Shown here piece by piece: positions 41,701 to 46,867 of a stretch of DNA of 64,000 nucleotides. Where the stretch lies: positions 62,001 through 126,000 of the forward strand of contig JACJZQ010000003.1 of NCBI GenBank assembly GCA_020635495.1. Direction: 5' to 3'. A program made the translations under genes and the position numbers. The DNA comes from Flavobacteriales bacterium. GTDB lineage: Bacteria > Bacteroidota > Bacteroidia > UBA10329. Below the pieces are notes generated by a model that was given only the letters and a program-made list of their open reading frames with translations, made no database searches and was not told where the DNA came from. Position 1 is the first letter of the stretch; each line of letters opens with the position of its first letter.

Positions 41701-42416
41701 CTCACAAAACCATCATCCGAATAGATGTAAAGGGTACCAGTAAAATCACGGTCAAAATAATCGTTCGGATAATCGATCGATGGACACATGAATGCCCAGT
41801 TGTAAGAGAAAACACGACCATCAATTGCAGTTGGCGACCCTCCTTCAGTAGCAACCGTAATATCGTAGTACGGGATGATAAGGTCATCTGAATTATAACT
41901 CGATTGCGATGCACTGAACTCTATGTAATAATCACCTGCTGGTAATCCATCTGGGTTGAACGTGAAAGCGTTGTAACCTCCAGAGCCGACTATCTGATTC
42001 GGACCATTTACTGCTTGCGACCAGTTGGAAATGGCAGCATTGTTCTGCTGACCTGCTGGGTCACCAGCCGTTGGCCAAACCACGTTTCCGTTCGGGTCTT
42101 TGATTCGGAAATATCCAGTTCGTGAATTACCCGTATTCGGCCAATGCGGTTGATTGTAGAATTGGCTGAAACCGAAAAACACCTGCTCGTTTTCAGGGTC
42201 TTCGATGTGGATGTACAATCTCTGATCTACCGTTCCGTTGTACCGACCAAAATCGTTGTACTCCGAGTAGTTGGTTAGAAGGTGAGTGTAATCCGAAGAC
42301 GTTGCGGTTGTCTGCTTGGTCCCCTCTGCCATCGTTAAGCTTGGTATCGCAAGACCCAAACTGAAAACTGCTGCCATTGTGAACCGGGTAATTCTGGATA
42401 GTCGAATATGAAGCAT
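29781..42416 (-). CDS. Giant SdrD-B / cadherin-like / SprB / Ig-like surface protein with type B T9SS sorting domain (4211 aa)
   Basis: A signal peptide with a basic n-region (MLHIRLSRITRFTM) ends near SLTMAEG. Residues about 30-480 are unique beta-rich sequence. Around residue 505-600 is an SdrD B-like (Cna-B) domain (GRVILDIDENGAENG, VRVYEDANGNGVYNPG). A SprB-like repeat is followed by nine ~99-aa cadherin-like domains (NDPPxAxxD...PVSGNVxTNDxDPDGDNI...YTPNPGFxGxDxFxYxxCDD) with Asp-rich calcium-type loops. About seven more SprB repeats follow. Then come 24 short Ig-like domains (FCDGDSVVLTSS...YLWSTGxTTQSITV), a PKD domain (WTWDFGDGTGSNEQNPSHDY) and a type B sorting domain (ITNVLTPNDDGINDYVWI, AKVYNRWGLSVW). 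Terminator downstream and promoter-like box upstream indicate monocistronic expression. Function is inferred as a surface adhesin; the 5822-aa neighbour ends in the same LIRE motif. Confidence 0.9.
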   Translation of the reverse strand: MLHIRLSRITRFTMAAVFSLGLAIPSLTMAEGTKQTTATSSDYTHLLTNYSEYNDFGRYNGTVDQRLYIHIEDPENEQVFFGFSQFYNQPHWPNTGNSRTGYFRIKDPNGNVVWPTAGDPAGQQNNAAISNWSQAVNGPNQIVGSGGYNAFTFNPDGLPAGDYYIEFSASQSSYNSDDLIIPYYDITVATEGGSPTAIDGRVFSYNWAFMCPSIDYPNDYFDRDFTGTLYIYSDDGFVSLIDFSNAQFQGAAFNIAFNSSGTSATGDFEVDRASVEGSNVTFAEYRVFLNNPDETAFPNGVFGEFVVNADFPKLYGCPDDGEWFFRFAATEAGRVEILIDSNGNGEYDAGTADVILTQDIVPFPGETSPYDRDISWDGLDGLGNMIPTGTPLQVEYRYSQGFYHLPVYDVEHLRTGFDVTPVRPATPQPYDPNFFYDDEDITESLPGGQPALELDGCTPPCHYWTDVDYGNINTINTFWYAYRSSTSVTIPFETPPPTCAGCPFIPFEILGRVILDIDENGAENGSDYGFGGITVRVYEDANGNGVYNPGTDPLIDTDVTDSNGDYSLIGQIATDHLIVIDQTTLPTNSTLTTSNLYGVEFSSLYDADCDGLFGFVTFPIANTDYDTIQDTSIPLVVCVQDNDVDPLGGGMATSIVTPPVNGGTAVVQGLCVEYTSIPNYIGVDSLEYVVCTPEGLCDTAWVIIQIGDICGDGIDNDGDGIIDNYQPEIVITASGTDPYCEGFADGSVTSSATGGRAPYIIEWFTGGFPIGNTANLSDLSAGTYTIVYEDQNGCKEEVDVVLNDNNCPPIANNDFNNTLVDVPVSGNVTTNDIDLNGDNLIVDPSPVSGPSNGSVVLNPDGSYTYTPNAGFEGEDEFVYEVCDDGLPSLCDQATVYIEVIPITSGNEPPIANADAAQTIEDVPVSGNVLSNDDDPDGDNIILNTTPIVDPTDGSVVLNPDGSFTYTPDPGFIGTDTFIYSICDDGTPSLCDTAVVTINVIPDAPGNDPPFAGDDAALTPQEVPVSGNLLTNDFDPNGDNIIINTTPISGPSNGSVTIDGAGNYTYTPNPGFVGTDSYIYEICDDGTPVLCAQATCIITVYPDNNPPVAVNDINGTLVNTPVDGNVITNDYDPDGDNISVTLLSTPPNGSVSLNPNGTYTYTPNPGFDGEDVFTYILCDDGVPSLCDTAEVSIEVVPVSTGNEPPVAQDDYAVTYVDVPVSGNVLTNDDDPDGDNIILNLTPLSGPSNGTVTLLGNGTFNYTPNPGFEGEDVFTYSICDDQIPSLCDTATVTITVLPDYNGPDNDPPFAGDDFALTPQEVPVTDNLLPNDYDINGDNIILNTTPISGPSNGSVTILPNGDYTYTPDAGFTGTDQFVYEICDDGTPSLCAQATCYITVYPDNNPPIAVNDFNNTLVDTPVSGSVITNDSDPDGDNLTVTTTPVSGPTNGSVSLQPNGNYTYTPNGGFEGEDTFTYVVCDDGIPSLCDTAIVTISVIPVTDDNDPPVANPDAYVTQEGVPVGGNITANDDDPDGDNIILTTTPLTGPSNGSVTIAPNGNIVYTPNPGFIGTDSFTYRICDDGTPVLCDETVVTIIVTPDYNGSDNDPPFAGDDAALTPMNVPVSGDHLVNDFDPNGDNIIINTTPISGPSNGSVVINSNGTYTYTPNNGFVGPDQFVYEICDDGSPVLCAQATCYITVFPGPGISFTITEPFCNGDANGSIDITVNNATPPLTFVWSNGATTEDLNNVVAGTYVVTVTDAQGSVVQETIELTQPDVLGVSVVVMDETIVNGCNGSATANPTGGTPPYTYQWSDGQTTQTAVGLCAGIYQVTVTDANGCDVTTSNVINPPSCDLDVNVTGQPVDCNGGTDGSVLATPITQQNNTPFTYLWNNGETTQQITGVSAGPYSVTVTDSIGCTASGSFVVTEPPLLTVSTTVIDEQIFQACDGSATATAAGGTAPYLYEWSDGQIGQTASNLCPGTYTVTITDANGCTAQRTITINELSCAGFSVAINTYSLSCFEAADGAAVAVVSGGTAPFTYFWTTGGATTDSISGLGAGTYQVIVTDSVNCEQTVSGLVTQPAELEASTAVNPVTCHGLNNGSIELTVTGGTTPYTYAWSNGATSEDLNNLGPGTYGVVVTDANDCMVNTSGAVTEPDTLGASSVDTDATCFGGSDGMIDLTPTGGLPPYLYAWDHGPTSQDVSGLSAGSYTVTFVDQNACVYEYSTTIGEAPLFEPEITAGGPTTFCAGDSVVLTATAGAEYTWSTGATTQSITVFTSGVYTVNVVTADECEGDSDPIQVTVNPNPTPTVSPVGSTTFCDGGSVTLTTGSYATYLWSTGATTQSITVSASGDYSVTVTDGNGCEGASADLTVTVNDLPEPTVTASGDLEFCDGSTVTLTSSPASSYLWSNGQTTQSIVVGISGTFSVTVTDANGCVGTSDPVTTTVFPNPEPTITADGPTIFCDGDSVVLTSSAASLYQWSTGETTQSITVFTTGSYTVTVTDANDCVGASDPVQVTVNNNPTPTITANGDLEFCDGDSVVLTSSLANSYLWSTGATTRSITVFVSGDYYVTATLATGCSGTSDTATVTVFTNPEPTVSANGPLEFCAGQNVELTASPAEAYLWNTGATAQTITVSTSGQRWVTVTNANGCVGTSDTVDVVVNPNPTPTITPDGPLEFCDGDSVVLTASAADAYLWSNGANTQSIVVYSSGTYSVTVTDANGCSGTSAPVTVVVNELPFSFIFATGPVVFCEGDSVDLVARESVSYLWSNGDTTRIITVTESGTYSVTNYDANGCSQSSNEITVTVNPNPVPMITPGGPLAFCDGESVQLFLNIPQPAIYAWNTGETTVSISAEESGDYWASVTDGNGCTGISDTVTVEVWDLPEPVVTTIGTPSFCVGDTIFLTTTEPFEAYLWTNTGDTTQTTYAVQTGFYTVLVTDTNGCQALSPENLITINANPDPTTTPDGIVEICDGDVLTITAVMAESYLWTTGDTTQAIQVTAAGSYNVTATDQNGCTGTSADVIVIVNTPPSPTITADGDLDFCLGGDVTLSTGDYVSYQWSTGANTQNITVNQSGNYTVTVTDSAGCSAASAQADVTVYQPPVVSVNITGPQQFCFGDSAVLTATAGFNSYLWSNGATTQSITVFTSGSFEVTVTDENGCQGTSPLATIEVYSLPNADIIADGPLEFCDGDSVTLTASGGQSYVWNTGATTNSIVVTTAGVYYVVADNQFGCVDTSASVSVEINNPPTVAVIPDGPTEFCDGGSVGLTASGADSYVWSTNETGPVITVSTTGSYNVVGTDANGCSTESGSIVVTVFDNPVPTITPDGPTEFCDGDSVVLTSSAADSYLWSTGETTQSITVFTPGTFVVSVVDANGCEGTSAPINVDVWMNPIPTITPDGPTEFCDGDSVVLAATPGFEEYLWSTGATTPTIVVSTSGTYNVAVVDEGGCSGVSADVTITVYQNPQPEISASDTVTCDGQSITLVSSQAEAYSWSTGASSQEIDVTTSGIYTVTVTDGNGCMGSDSIEITVNPTPTPFPVITPDGPTTFCDGDSVTLTVDAWESYSWSPNGETTQSITVTESGLYVVTVTNEFGCEANAAGVVVTVNPNPQPIITANGDSAICDGEEILLSTSLYNSYEWSTGDSTQIISVTETGSYTVTVTNQFGCEGTSSTYNVVSNPNPEISIEADGPTTICEGDEVTLTAIGDGPYLWSTQETTQSITVSDAGIYYVQASDTVTGCVGVSDDIEIDFFPEFNPEIEVDGNTAFCDGEEAILTVVDGESFVWSTGDTTQSITVTQTGVYTVTVTDENGCEGIAGQTITVLPTPVTEIIPDLDFPYCDGDVVTLTAVGIPFIDDFEWSTGETSQSIEVTQSGVYTVTVTNPLGCSASASLPIGFLPLPPAEIFVNGETSLCEGDEVQLVALGPPFGFEYEWSNGETTQTITVTEAGSYTVTVTSLAGCVNTSEPVVIDVVPGPTADAGPDQVICIGDTVMLTTIGGENVVWMPGGEGSTITVSPLDDTMYIVEVTNEGCNQVAVDTVNITVQAYPTANFGYGDTNLGEPVFFTDSSTVPPLFSWTWDFGDGTGSNEQNPSHDYETQGEYEVTLVVSTSAGCTDTATAVLDVQEFFIITNVLTPNDDGINDYVWITSSLAELIEAKVYNRWGLSVWEGVGTDLRFAGKTSAGVDLEAGTYYYAIRVDYGDLGVKELTGYITLIRE
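30520..35735 (-). repeat. 24-copy array of ~72-aa Ig-like WSTG domains
   Basis: I counted 24 units with FC(D/E/A)G(D/G)SVxLT...YLWS(T/N)G(E/A)TTQSITVxxSGxYxVTVTDxNGCxGTS. Mean unit length is about 217 bp. Each unit has two Cys, one near each end. The same domain type occurs in smaller numbers in the 2865- and 5822-aa proteins. Confidence 0.85.
35735..37330 (-). repeat. SprB-type repeat array in the 4211-aa protein
   Basis: About seven divergent SprB-type repeats (C.G..DGS......GG..PY.Y.WS.G.TT..... L.AGTY.VTVTDANGC). They are less alike than those of the 5822-aa protein, indicating an older array. One further copy lies on the other side of the cadherin-like array (about 40010-40230). Confidence 0.75.
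37330..40005 (-). repeat. Nine cadherin-like domains arranged as three repeats of a three-domain block
   Basis: Nine ~297-bp units encode PPxAxxD...VPVSGNxxTNDxDPDGDNI domains. Their opening motifs cycle A (NNPPVAVNDFNNTL), B (NEPPVAxxDAxxT), C (NDPPFAGDDAALTP) three times. Equivalent positions in the C units lie at 37594, 38491 and 39382, a period of 897 and 891 bp, exactly 299 and 297 codons. Confidence 0.85.
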
Positions 42417-42491
42417 GTGCTTACCTTTTTTGGTTTCGTGTGTGCGGTATACGCAACTTGGTAGGATTGGTTATACCGTAAAGTGTACGCG

Positions 42492-42499
42492 CGAAAATA
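42492..42499 (-). promoter_or_regulatory. -7-like box TATTTTCG for the 4211-aa protein gene
   Basis: The minus strand reads TATTTTCG, one mismatch from TAnnTTTG, about 75 bp upstream of the ATG at 42416. It lies in the 224-bp divergent region shared with fadI. Confidence 0.35.
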
Positions 42500-42607
42500 A
42501 GCAAGATGCAGCAAGGGATGATCGATAAATAACAACTCATAGACCAACCCCATTTTTGTAAAGACGAAGACACTTATACCTTCGGTCGAACTTCTGAGCC
42601 AAATTTC

Positions 42608-42615
42608 TACATTTG
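42608..42615 (+). promoter_or_regulatory. -7 promoter box TACATTTG of the fadIJ operon
   Basis: TACATTTG is an exact TAnnTTTG match, 25 bp upstream of the fadI ATG. It is immediately followed by a 14-bp palindrome (42616-42629) that would overlap the transcription start. Confidence 0.6.
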
Positions 42616-42629
42616 CAATGCATGCATTG
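42616..42629. promoter_or_regulatory. Perfect 14-bp palindrome at the fadIJ transcription start (candidate operator)
   Basis: CAATGCATGCATTG is a perfect palindrome abutting the -7 box and ending 11 bp before the fadI start codon. A dimeric repressor bound here would block initiation. Binding by a fatty-acid-responsive regulator is inference; no regulator gene is present in the window. Confidence 0.4.
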
Positions 42630-42640
42630 AAAATTTAACC

Positions 42641-43924
42641 ATGAGCAAACGAGTTGTATTAATAGATGGAGCAAGAACTCCATTCCTCCGATCAGGCACG
42701 GATTACATGGATCTGATGAGCTACCAATTGGGATCTTTCGCCATTAAAGGCGTTTTAGATAAGACGGGAATTCACCCTGATAATGTTGATCAGGTGGTGA
42801 TGGGAACGGTTATCCATAACGTGAAAACCCCAAATGTGGCGCGAGAGTCTGCTTTGACCGCAGGGCTGAACATGACCACTCCATGTCAGACAGTTTCGCA
42901 AGCGTGTATTTCGGCCAATCAGGCCATTTCGCGCGGAGCGGATCTTATCCGATTGGGCCATGCCGATGTTGTGATTGCGGGCGGAACGGACAACACATCC
43001 GACTCCCCTATCGGTTACAAGAAAAGCATGCGTAAGAAGCTCTTCAATGCTCAGAAATTGAAGACTACTGGCGACATGATCAAATTCGCTATGACCTTGA
43101 AATTGACCGATTTTCTTCCTGACAGACCAGCCGTTGCAGAGTTTCTGACCGACCGTTTGATGGGTCAGGATTGCGACATGTTGGCTGCTAAATTCAGCAT
43201 CAGGCGAGAAGATCAAGACGCGTTTGCGTTGCGTTCACACACATTAGCTCAAAAAGCTCAGGACGAAGGTATTCTTGCCATGGAAATTGCACCAGTTGAG
43301 TTGGCTCCAAACTTCAAACCGATTGAGAAAGACAACGGAATTCGGGTTGCACCACTTGAAAAACTGGCAAAACTCAAGCCTGCTTTCGTAAAACCACACG
43401 GAACATTGACAGCGGCCAATTCATCATTCCTAACGGATGGAGCTGCAGCCGTTCTGATCATGAGCGAAGACAAAGCCAAAGAACTCGGTCTTACGCCAAA
43501 AGCTTACATCCACGATTACCTTTTCACGGGTCAAGATATTCGGGAAGAATTACTCCTCGGACCTGCCTATGCCATGGCCCGAATTCTTGACCGAAACGGT
43601 CTGAAAATGGAAGACATGGATGTGATCGAGTTCCATGAAGCGTTTGCGGGACAAATACTAGCGAACATTGCTGCTTTGGCTTCTGATGAATTCGCTCAGA
43701 AAAACCTTGGTCGCGAGAAAGCTGTTGGACAAATTCCAATGGACAAGATGAACCTTTGGGGCGGATCACTTTCCATCGGTCACCCATTCGGAGCAACTGG
43801 TGCGAGAATCATGACCACAACGGCCAACCGTCTCATTGCTGAGAACGGCAAATACGGTCTGCTGGCTGCTTGTGCCGCTGGAGCTCATGGACATGCGTGT
43901 ATCCTAGAACGATACGAAGCTTAA
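42641..43924 (+). CDS. fadI: Acetyl-CoA C-acyltransferase (3-ketoacyl-CoA thiolase), FadI type
   Basis: This 427-aa thiolase catalyses the last step of beta-oxidation, CoA-dependent cleavage of 3-ketoacyl-CoA. Visible catalytic residues are the nucleophilic Cys89 in SQACISANQA, His332 in EFHEAFAGQ, the GHPFGATGARI loop, and Cys411 in the C-terminal CAAGAHGHA motif. Length agrees with FadI/mitochondrial trifunctional-protein beta subunits (about 430 aa), which are longer than FadA (about 390 aa). The product presumably forms a complex with the FadJ-like protein encoded 21 bp downstream. A strong -7 box and a palindrome lie just upstream, suggesting regulated transcription. The start follows the family alignment (MSKRVVLIDGARTPF). 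Confidence 0.93.
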   Translation: MSKRVVLIDGARTPFLRSGTDYMDLMSYQLGSFAIKGVLDKTGIHPDNVDQVVMGTVIHNVKTPNVARESALTAGLNMTTPCQTVSQACISANQAISRGADLIRLGHADVVIAGGTDNTSDSPIGYKKSMRKKLFNAQKLKTTGDMIKFAMTLKLTDFLPDRPAVAEFLTDRLMGQDCDMLAAKFSIRREDQDAFALRSHTLAQKAQDEGILAMEIAPVELAPNFKPIEKDNGIRVAPLEKLAKLKPAFVKPHGTLTAANSSFLTDGAAAVLIMSEDKAKELGLTPKAYIHDYLFTGQDIREELLLGPAYAMARILDRNGLKMEDMDVIEFHEAFAGQILANIAALASDEFAQKNLGREKAVGQIPMDKMNLWGGSLSIGHPFGATGARIMTTTANRLIAENGKYGLLAACAAGAHGHACILERYEA

Positions 43925-43945
43925 TTCACACAACACTTCAGAAAA

Positions 43946-46075
43946 ATGAAGAACAAATACGTTGAAATAGAAAAACGTGATGGCATTGCCATCATTTGGA
44001 TGGACGAGGAAAACTCGAAAATCAATAAGATCGGCCCAGACATGATTGACACGTTCAATCCGATGATGGATGAACTGGAGAAGGACCCTGAGGTGAAAGC
44101 TGCGGTGATGATCAGTCGCAAGAAGGATTTCATTGCGGGAGCCGACATCGAAGCCTTTGCTAACGTGAAAAAGGAAGGTGACTGGCAACCGATCGCCAAG
44201 AAGGGTCATGAGATTTTGAACCGCATTCAGAACAGCAAAAAGCCTGTGGTTGCCGCCATCAACGGTGCCTGCATGGGCGCTGGATTGGAAATTGCGTTGG
44301 CCTGTGCCGCACGTGTGGCATCTGATAATCCAAAGACGGTTCTTTCTCTTCCAGAAGTAAAACTCGGATTGCTTCCTGGAGGTGGCGGAACGCAGCGACT
44401 TCCTCGTTTGGTAGGAATTCAGAAAGCATTGGACATGATGCTTACTGGCAAAAATGTGTTTGCCTATCCTGCAAAGAAAATGGGATTGGTGGACCGCATT
44501 GCCACCAAAGAAGCATTGCTCGATGCAGCCTTGGTTCTTGCCAAAGAGATTTCCCAAAAGCCTCTGAAGCGCGAAGACAAGCGCTCTGGTATGGAGAAAT
44601 TCTTGGAAGGAAATCCGATCACGCGAGGCATCATTTTCAAGAAAGCGAAAGAGATGGTTGACCGCCAGACCAAAGGCAACTACCCTGCACCGTACGAGAT
44701 CATGGAATGTGTGCGCATTGGAATGAGTTCGGGTGAGAAAAAAGGCTATGCAGAGGAAGTGAAGCGTTTCGAAAAACTCATTCTTACACCAGAGAGCTTC
44801 CAGTTACGCGGGATCTTCTTCGCCATGACGGAAAAGAAGAAAAACCCGCAGGCAGAATTGGCCAAGCCAGTTGACGCCATGGGCATGGTAGGTGCTGGGT
44901 TCATGGGAGCTGGAATTGCACAGGTTTCTGCTGCAAAAGATGTTCGCGTTCTGTTGAAAGACATCAAGCAGGAAACCATCACACAGGCTAGAAAAACTAT
45001 TTGGGGTGACATTGGCAAAAAGGTGAAGCGCAAGGCGATGCCACAGTTGGATGCCGACCGTTTGATGAACCGTATCACCGGTCAACTGGATTACAACAAC
45101 TTCGAGAAAGCGGATGTGGTTATTGAGGCTGTTTTTGAGGATATCAATCTCAAACACAGAGTAATCAAAGAATGCGAAGCCGCGATGCGAAAAGATGCCA
45201 TTTTCGCTTCCAACACTTCCGCCCTACCGATAACAGAGATTGCGAAAGCAAGTAGTCGACCAGAACAGGTAATCGGCATGCACTACTTCTCCCCTGTTCC
45301 TAAAATGCCGTTGTTGGAGATCATCGTCACGGACCAGACTGCTGATTGGGTCACCTCCACCTGCTACGACCTTGGTGTGAAGCAAGGCAAAACCGTGATT
45401 GTTGTGAAAGACGGCCCTGGTTTCTACACCACCCGAATTCTAATTCCGTTGATGGGTGAAGCGTTGACCATGTTGGAAGAAGGCGCGGACGCTCTTCAGA
45501 TTGACAGCGCGCTGAAGAAGTTCGGTTTCCCAGTTGGCCCCGTTACGTTGATGGATGAAGTTGGAATTGACGTGGGCTATCACATCATGACGGGTGAACT
45601 GATCCAGCATTTTATCGCAACGCGGGAAGGGGTAAAAACCTCAAAAGGATTTGAGAGCATGTACGAGGCCGGTTATCACGGCCGTAAGAACAAGAAAGGG
45701 TTCTACAAGTATGATGACAGCGGCAAGAAAATGCGCGAACTGGATGACAATGTTTACAGCTTCTTTGGCGGAAACAGCCGTAAGAAGTTCGATGACAAAG
45801 AAATCTATGAGCGCATTGGAATGAGCATGGTGAGCGAAGCGGCCAGATGTCTTCAGGAAGGCATTATTGCCAATCCGTTGGATGGTGATGTTGGTGCCGT
45901 TTTCGGGCTTGGTTTTCCACCCTTCAGAGGTGGACCATTCCGCTATATGGATACTCTGGGAGCGCAAGAAACCGTGGACATCTTTAACCGATTGGCAGAG
46001 AAACATGGTCCGCGCTTTTCACCACCACAAATACTATTAGACAAGGCTAAGTCTGGAGAGAAATTCTACTCTTAA
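43946..46075 (+). CDS. fadJ: Enoyl-CoA hydratase / 3-hydroxyacyl-CoA dehydrogenase (multifunctional beta-oxidation alpha subunit)
   Basis: This 709-aa fusion protein performs the hydration and NAD-dependent oxidation steps of beta-oxidation. The N-terminal crotonase domain (about 1-190) has IAGADI, the oxyanion-hole region GACMGAGLE and the catalytic pair Glu115 and Glu137 (LPEVKLGLLPGGGGTQRLPR). The dehydrogenase domain starts with the NAD-binding GAGFMGAGIAQ loop near residue 313 and has the catalytic His446 in GMHYFSPVP. A C-terminal 3HCDH segment includes GLGFPPFRGGPFRYMD. Length equals that of E. coli FadJ (about 714 aa). It is cotranscribed with fadI (21-bp gap) and followed by a terminator at 46098-46131. 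Confidence 0.93.
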   Translation: MKNKYVEIEKRDGIAIIWMDEENSKINKIGPDMIDTFNPMMDELEKDPEVKAAVMISRKKDFIAGADIEAFANVKKEGDWQPIAKKGHEILNRIQNSKKPVVAAINGACMGAGLEIALACAARVASDNPKTVLSLPEVKLGLLPGGGGTQRLPRLVGIQKALDMMLTGKNVFAYPAKKMGLVDRIATKEALLDAALVLAKEISQKPLKREDKRSGMEKFLEGNPITRGIIFKKAKEMVDRQTKGNYPAPYEIMECVRIGMSSGEKKGYAEEVKRFEKLILTPESFQLRGIFFAMTEKKKNPQAELAKPVDAMGMVGAGFMGAGIAQVSAAKDVRVLLKDIKQETITQARKTIWGDIGKKVKRKAMPQLDADRLMNRITGQLDYNNFEKADVVIEAVFEDINLKHRVIKECEAAMRKDAIFASNTSALPITEIAKASSRPEQVIGMHYFSPVPKMPLLEIIVTDQTADWVTSTCYDLGVKQGKTVIVVKDGPGFYTTRILIPLMGEALTMLEEGADALQIDSALKKFGFPVGPVTLMDEVGIDVGYHIMTGELIQHFIATREGVKTSKGFESMYEAGYHGRKNKKGFYKYDDSGKKMRELDDNVYSFFGGNSRKKFDDKEIYERIGMSMVSEAARCLQEGIIANPLDGDVGAVFGLGFPPFRGGPFRYMDTLGAQETVDIFNRLAEKHGPRFSPPQILLDKAKSGEKFYS

Positions 46076-46097
46076 AATGCCAAACCAAATGAAAGGA

Positions 46098-46131
46098 AGG
46101 CCGAGGCAACTGCTTCGGCTTTTCTGCTTTA
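46098..46131 (+). terminator. Intrinsic terminator of fadIJ
   Basis: GCCGAGGC / GCTTCGGC (46100-46107 and 46112-46119, one G-U pair, 4-nt loop) is followed by TTTTCTGCTTT. It lies 22 bp after the fadJ stop codon. Confidence 0.8.
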
Positions 46132-46149
46132 AATCCGAGAACAAATCGA

Positions 46150-46157
46150 CATCTTTG
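46150..46157 (+). promoter_or_regulatory. -7-like box CATCTTTG of the cytochrome gene cluster
   Basis: CATCTTTG differs from TAnnTTTG by the first base only. It lies after the fadIJ terminator and 17 bp upstream of the ATG at 46175, giving a very short leader. Confidence 0.45.
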
Positions 46158-46174
46158 CAACACTAAGCACCGAG

Positions 46175-46867
46175 ATGAAATCACTAAGAAATCTTCCCAT
46201 TTTCGCCATAATTATCACACTAGCAGTAGGCTGCGGAAGCGAACCTCAAAAACCTGCACCGGGCACAACTTCTAAAGACTCGGAAACATCGGATGCAACG
46301 GGCAACGCTCAAAAAGGCAAGTCGCTCTATTTGACCTGCGCTACTTGCCATGGTCAGAATGCAGAAGGAATGAAGGCGCTAGGCGCTCCTGCGCTGGCAG
46401 ATCAGGAGGCCTATTATCTGCGTCAACAACTCAATAACTTCAGAACAGAAAAGCGCGGTGCACATGCAAAGGACACGTATGGTGCACAAATGGCCCCTTT
46501 CTCCAAAACATTGAATAGCGAGAGCATTGAAGATGTGATTGCATACATCAAAACCTTGTCTGGAGCAAAGATTGAAAAGACGATTGAAGGTGGAGATGCT
46601 GCCAAGGGAGAAGCGTACTACAATATGATCTGTGGTGCCTGCCATGGACCAGGTGCCAAAGGAATCGAGTCTTTGAATTCACCAAAACTTACTGGCCTTC
46701 AAGACTGGTACATTGAGCGTCAATTGCACAACTTCAAGGACAGTATCCGCGGTGTTCATCCAGAAGATAAGTTCGGGGCTCAAATGCAACAAATTGCGGT
46801 TGACATTCCAGATGATGGAACCATTTCCGACCTGATAGCTTATCTCAATTCGTTGCACGCTGAATGA
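46175..46867 (+). CDS. Dihaem cytochrome c lipoprotein (two c553/c4-like domains)
   Basis: The 230-aa product has a lipoprotein signal peptide with lipobox LAVGC (Cys20), so it should be anchored to a membrane facing the periplasm. It carries two class I cytochrome c domains with haem-attachment motifs CATCH (55-59) and CGACH (153-157). The halves are internally homologous: each has a YYLRQQLNNFRT / WYIERQLHNFKD helix and a GAQM segment providing the probable distal Met. This resembles the c4/c553 family of small electron carriers. It overlaps the downstream peroxidase gene by 4 bp (ATGA) and is the likely electron donor or acceptor for that enzyme (inference). It is the first gene of the seven-gene run ending at 53502. 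Confidence 0.88.
   Translation: MKSLRNLPIFAIIITLAVGCGSEPQKPAPGTTSKDSETSDATGNAQKGKSLYLTCATCHGQNAEGMKALGAPALADQEAYYLRQQLNNFRTEKRGAHAKDTYGAQMAPFSKTLNSESIEDVIAYIKTLSGAKIEKTIEGGDAAKGEAYYNMICGACHGPGAKGIESLNSPKLTGLQDWYIERQLHNFKDSIRGVHPEDKFGAQMQQIAVDIPDDGTISDLIAYLNSLHAE

Noticed and set aside
12033..42416. CRISPR-like or direct-repeat array
   Set aside because: All regular repeats are in-frame coding repeats of 200-900 bp; no 25-40-bp repeats with unique spacers occur.
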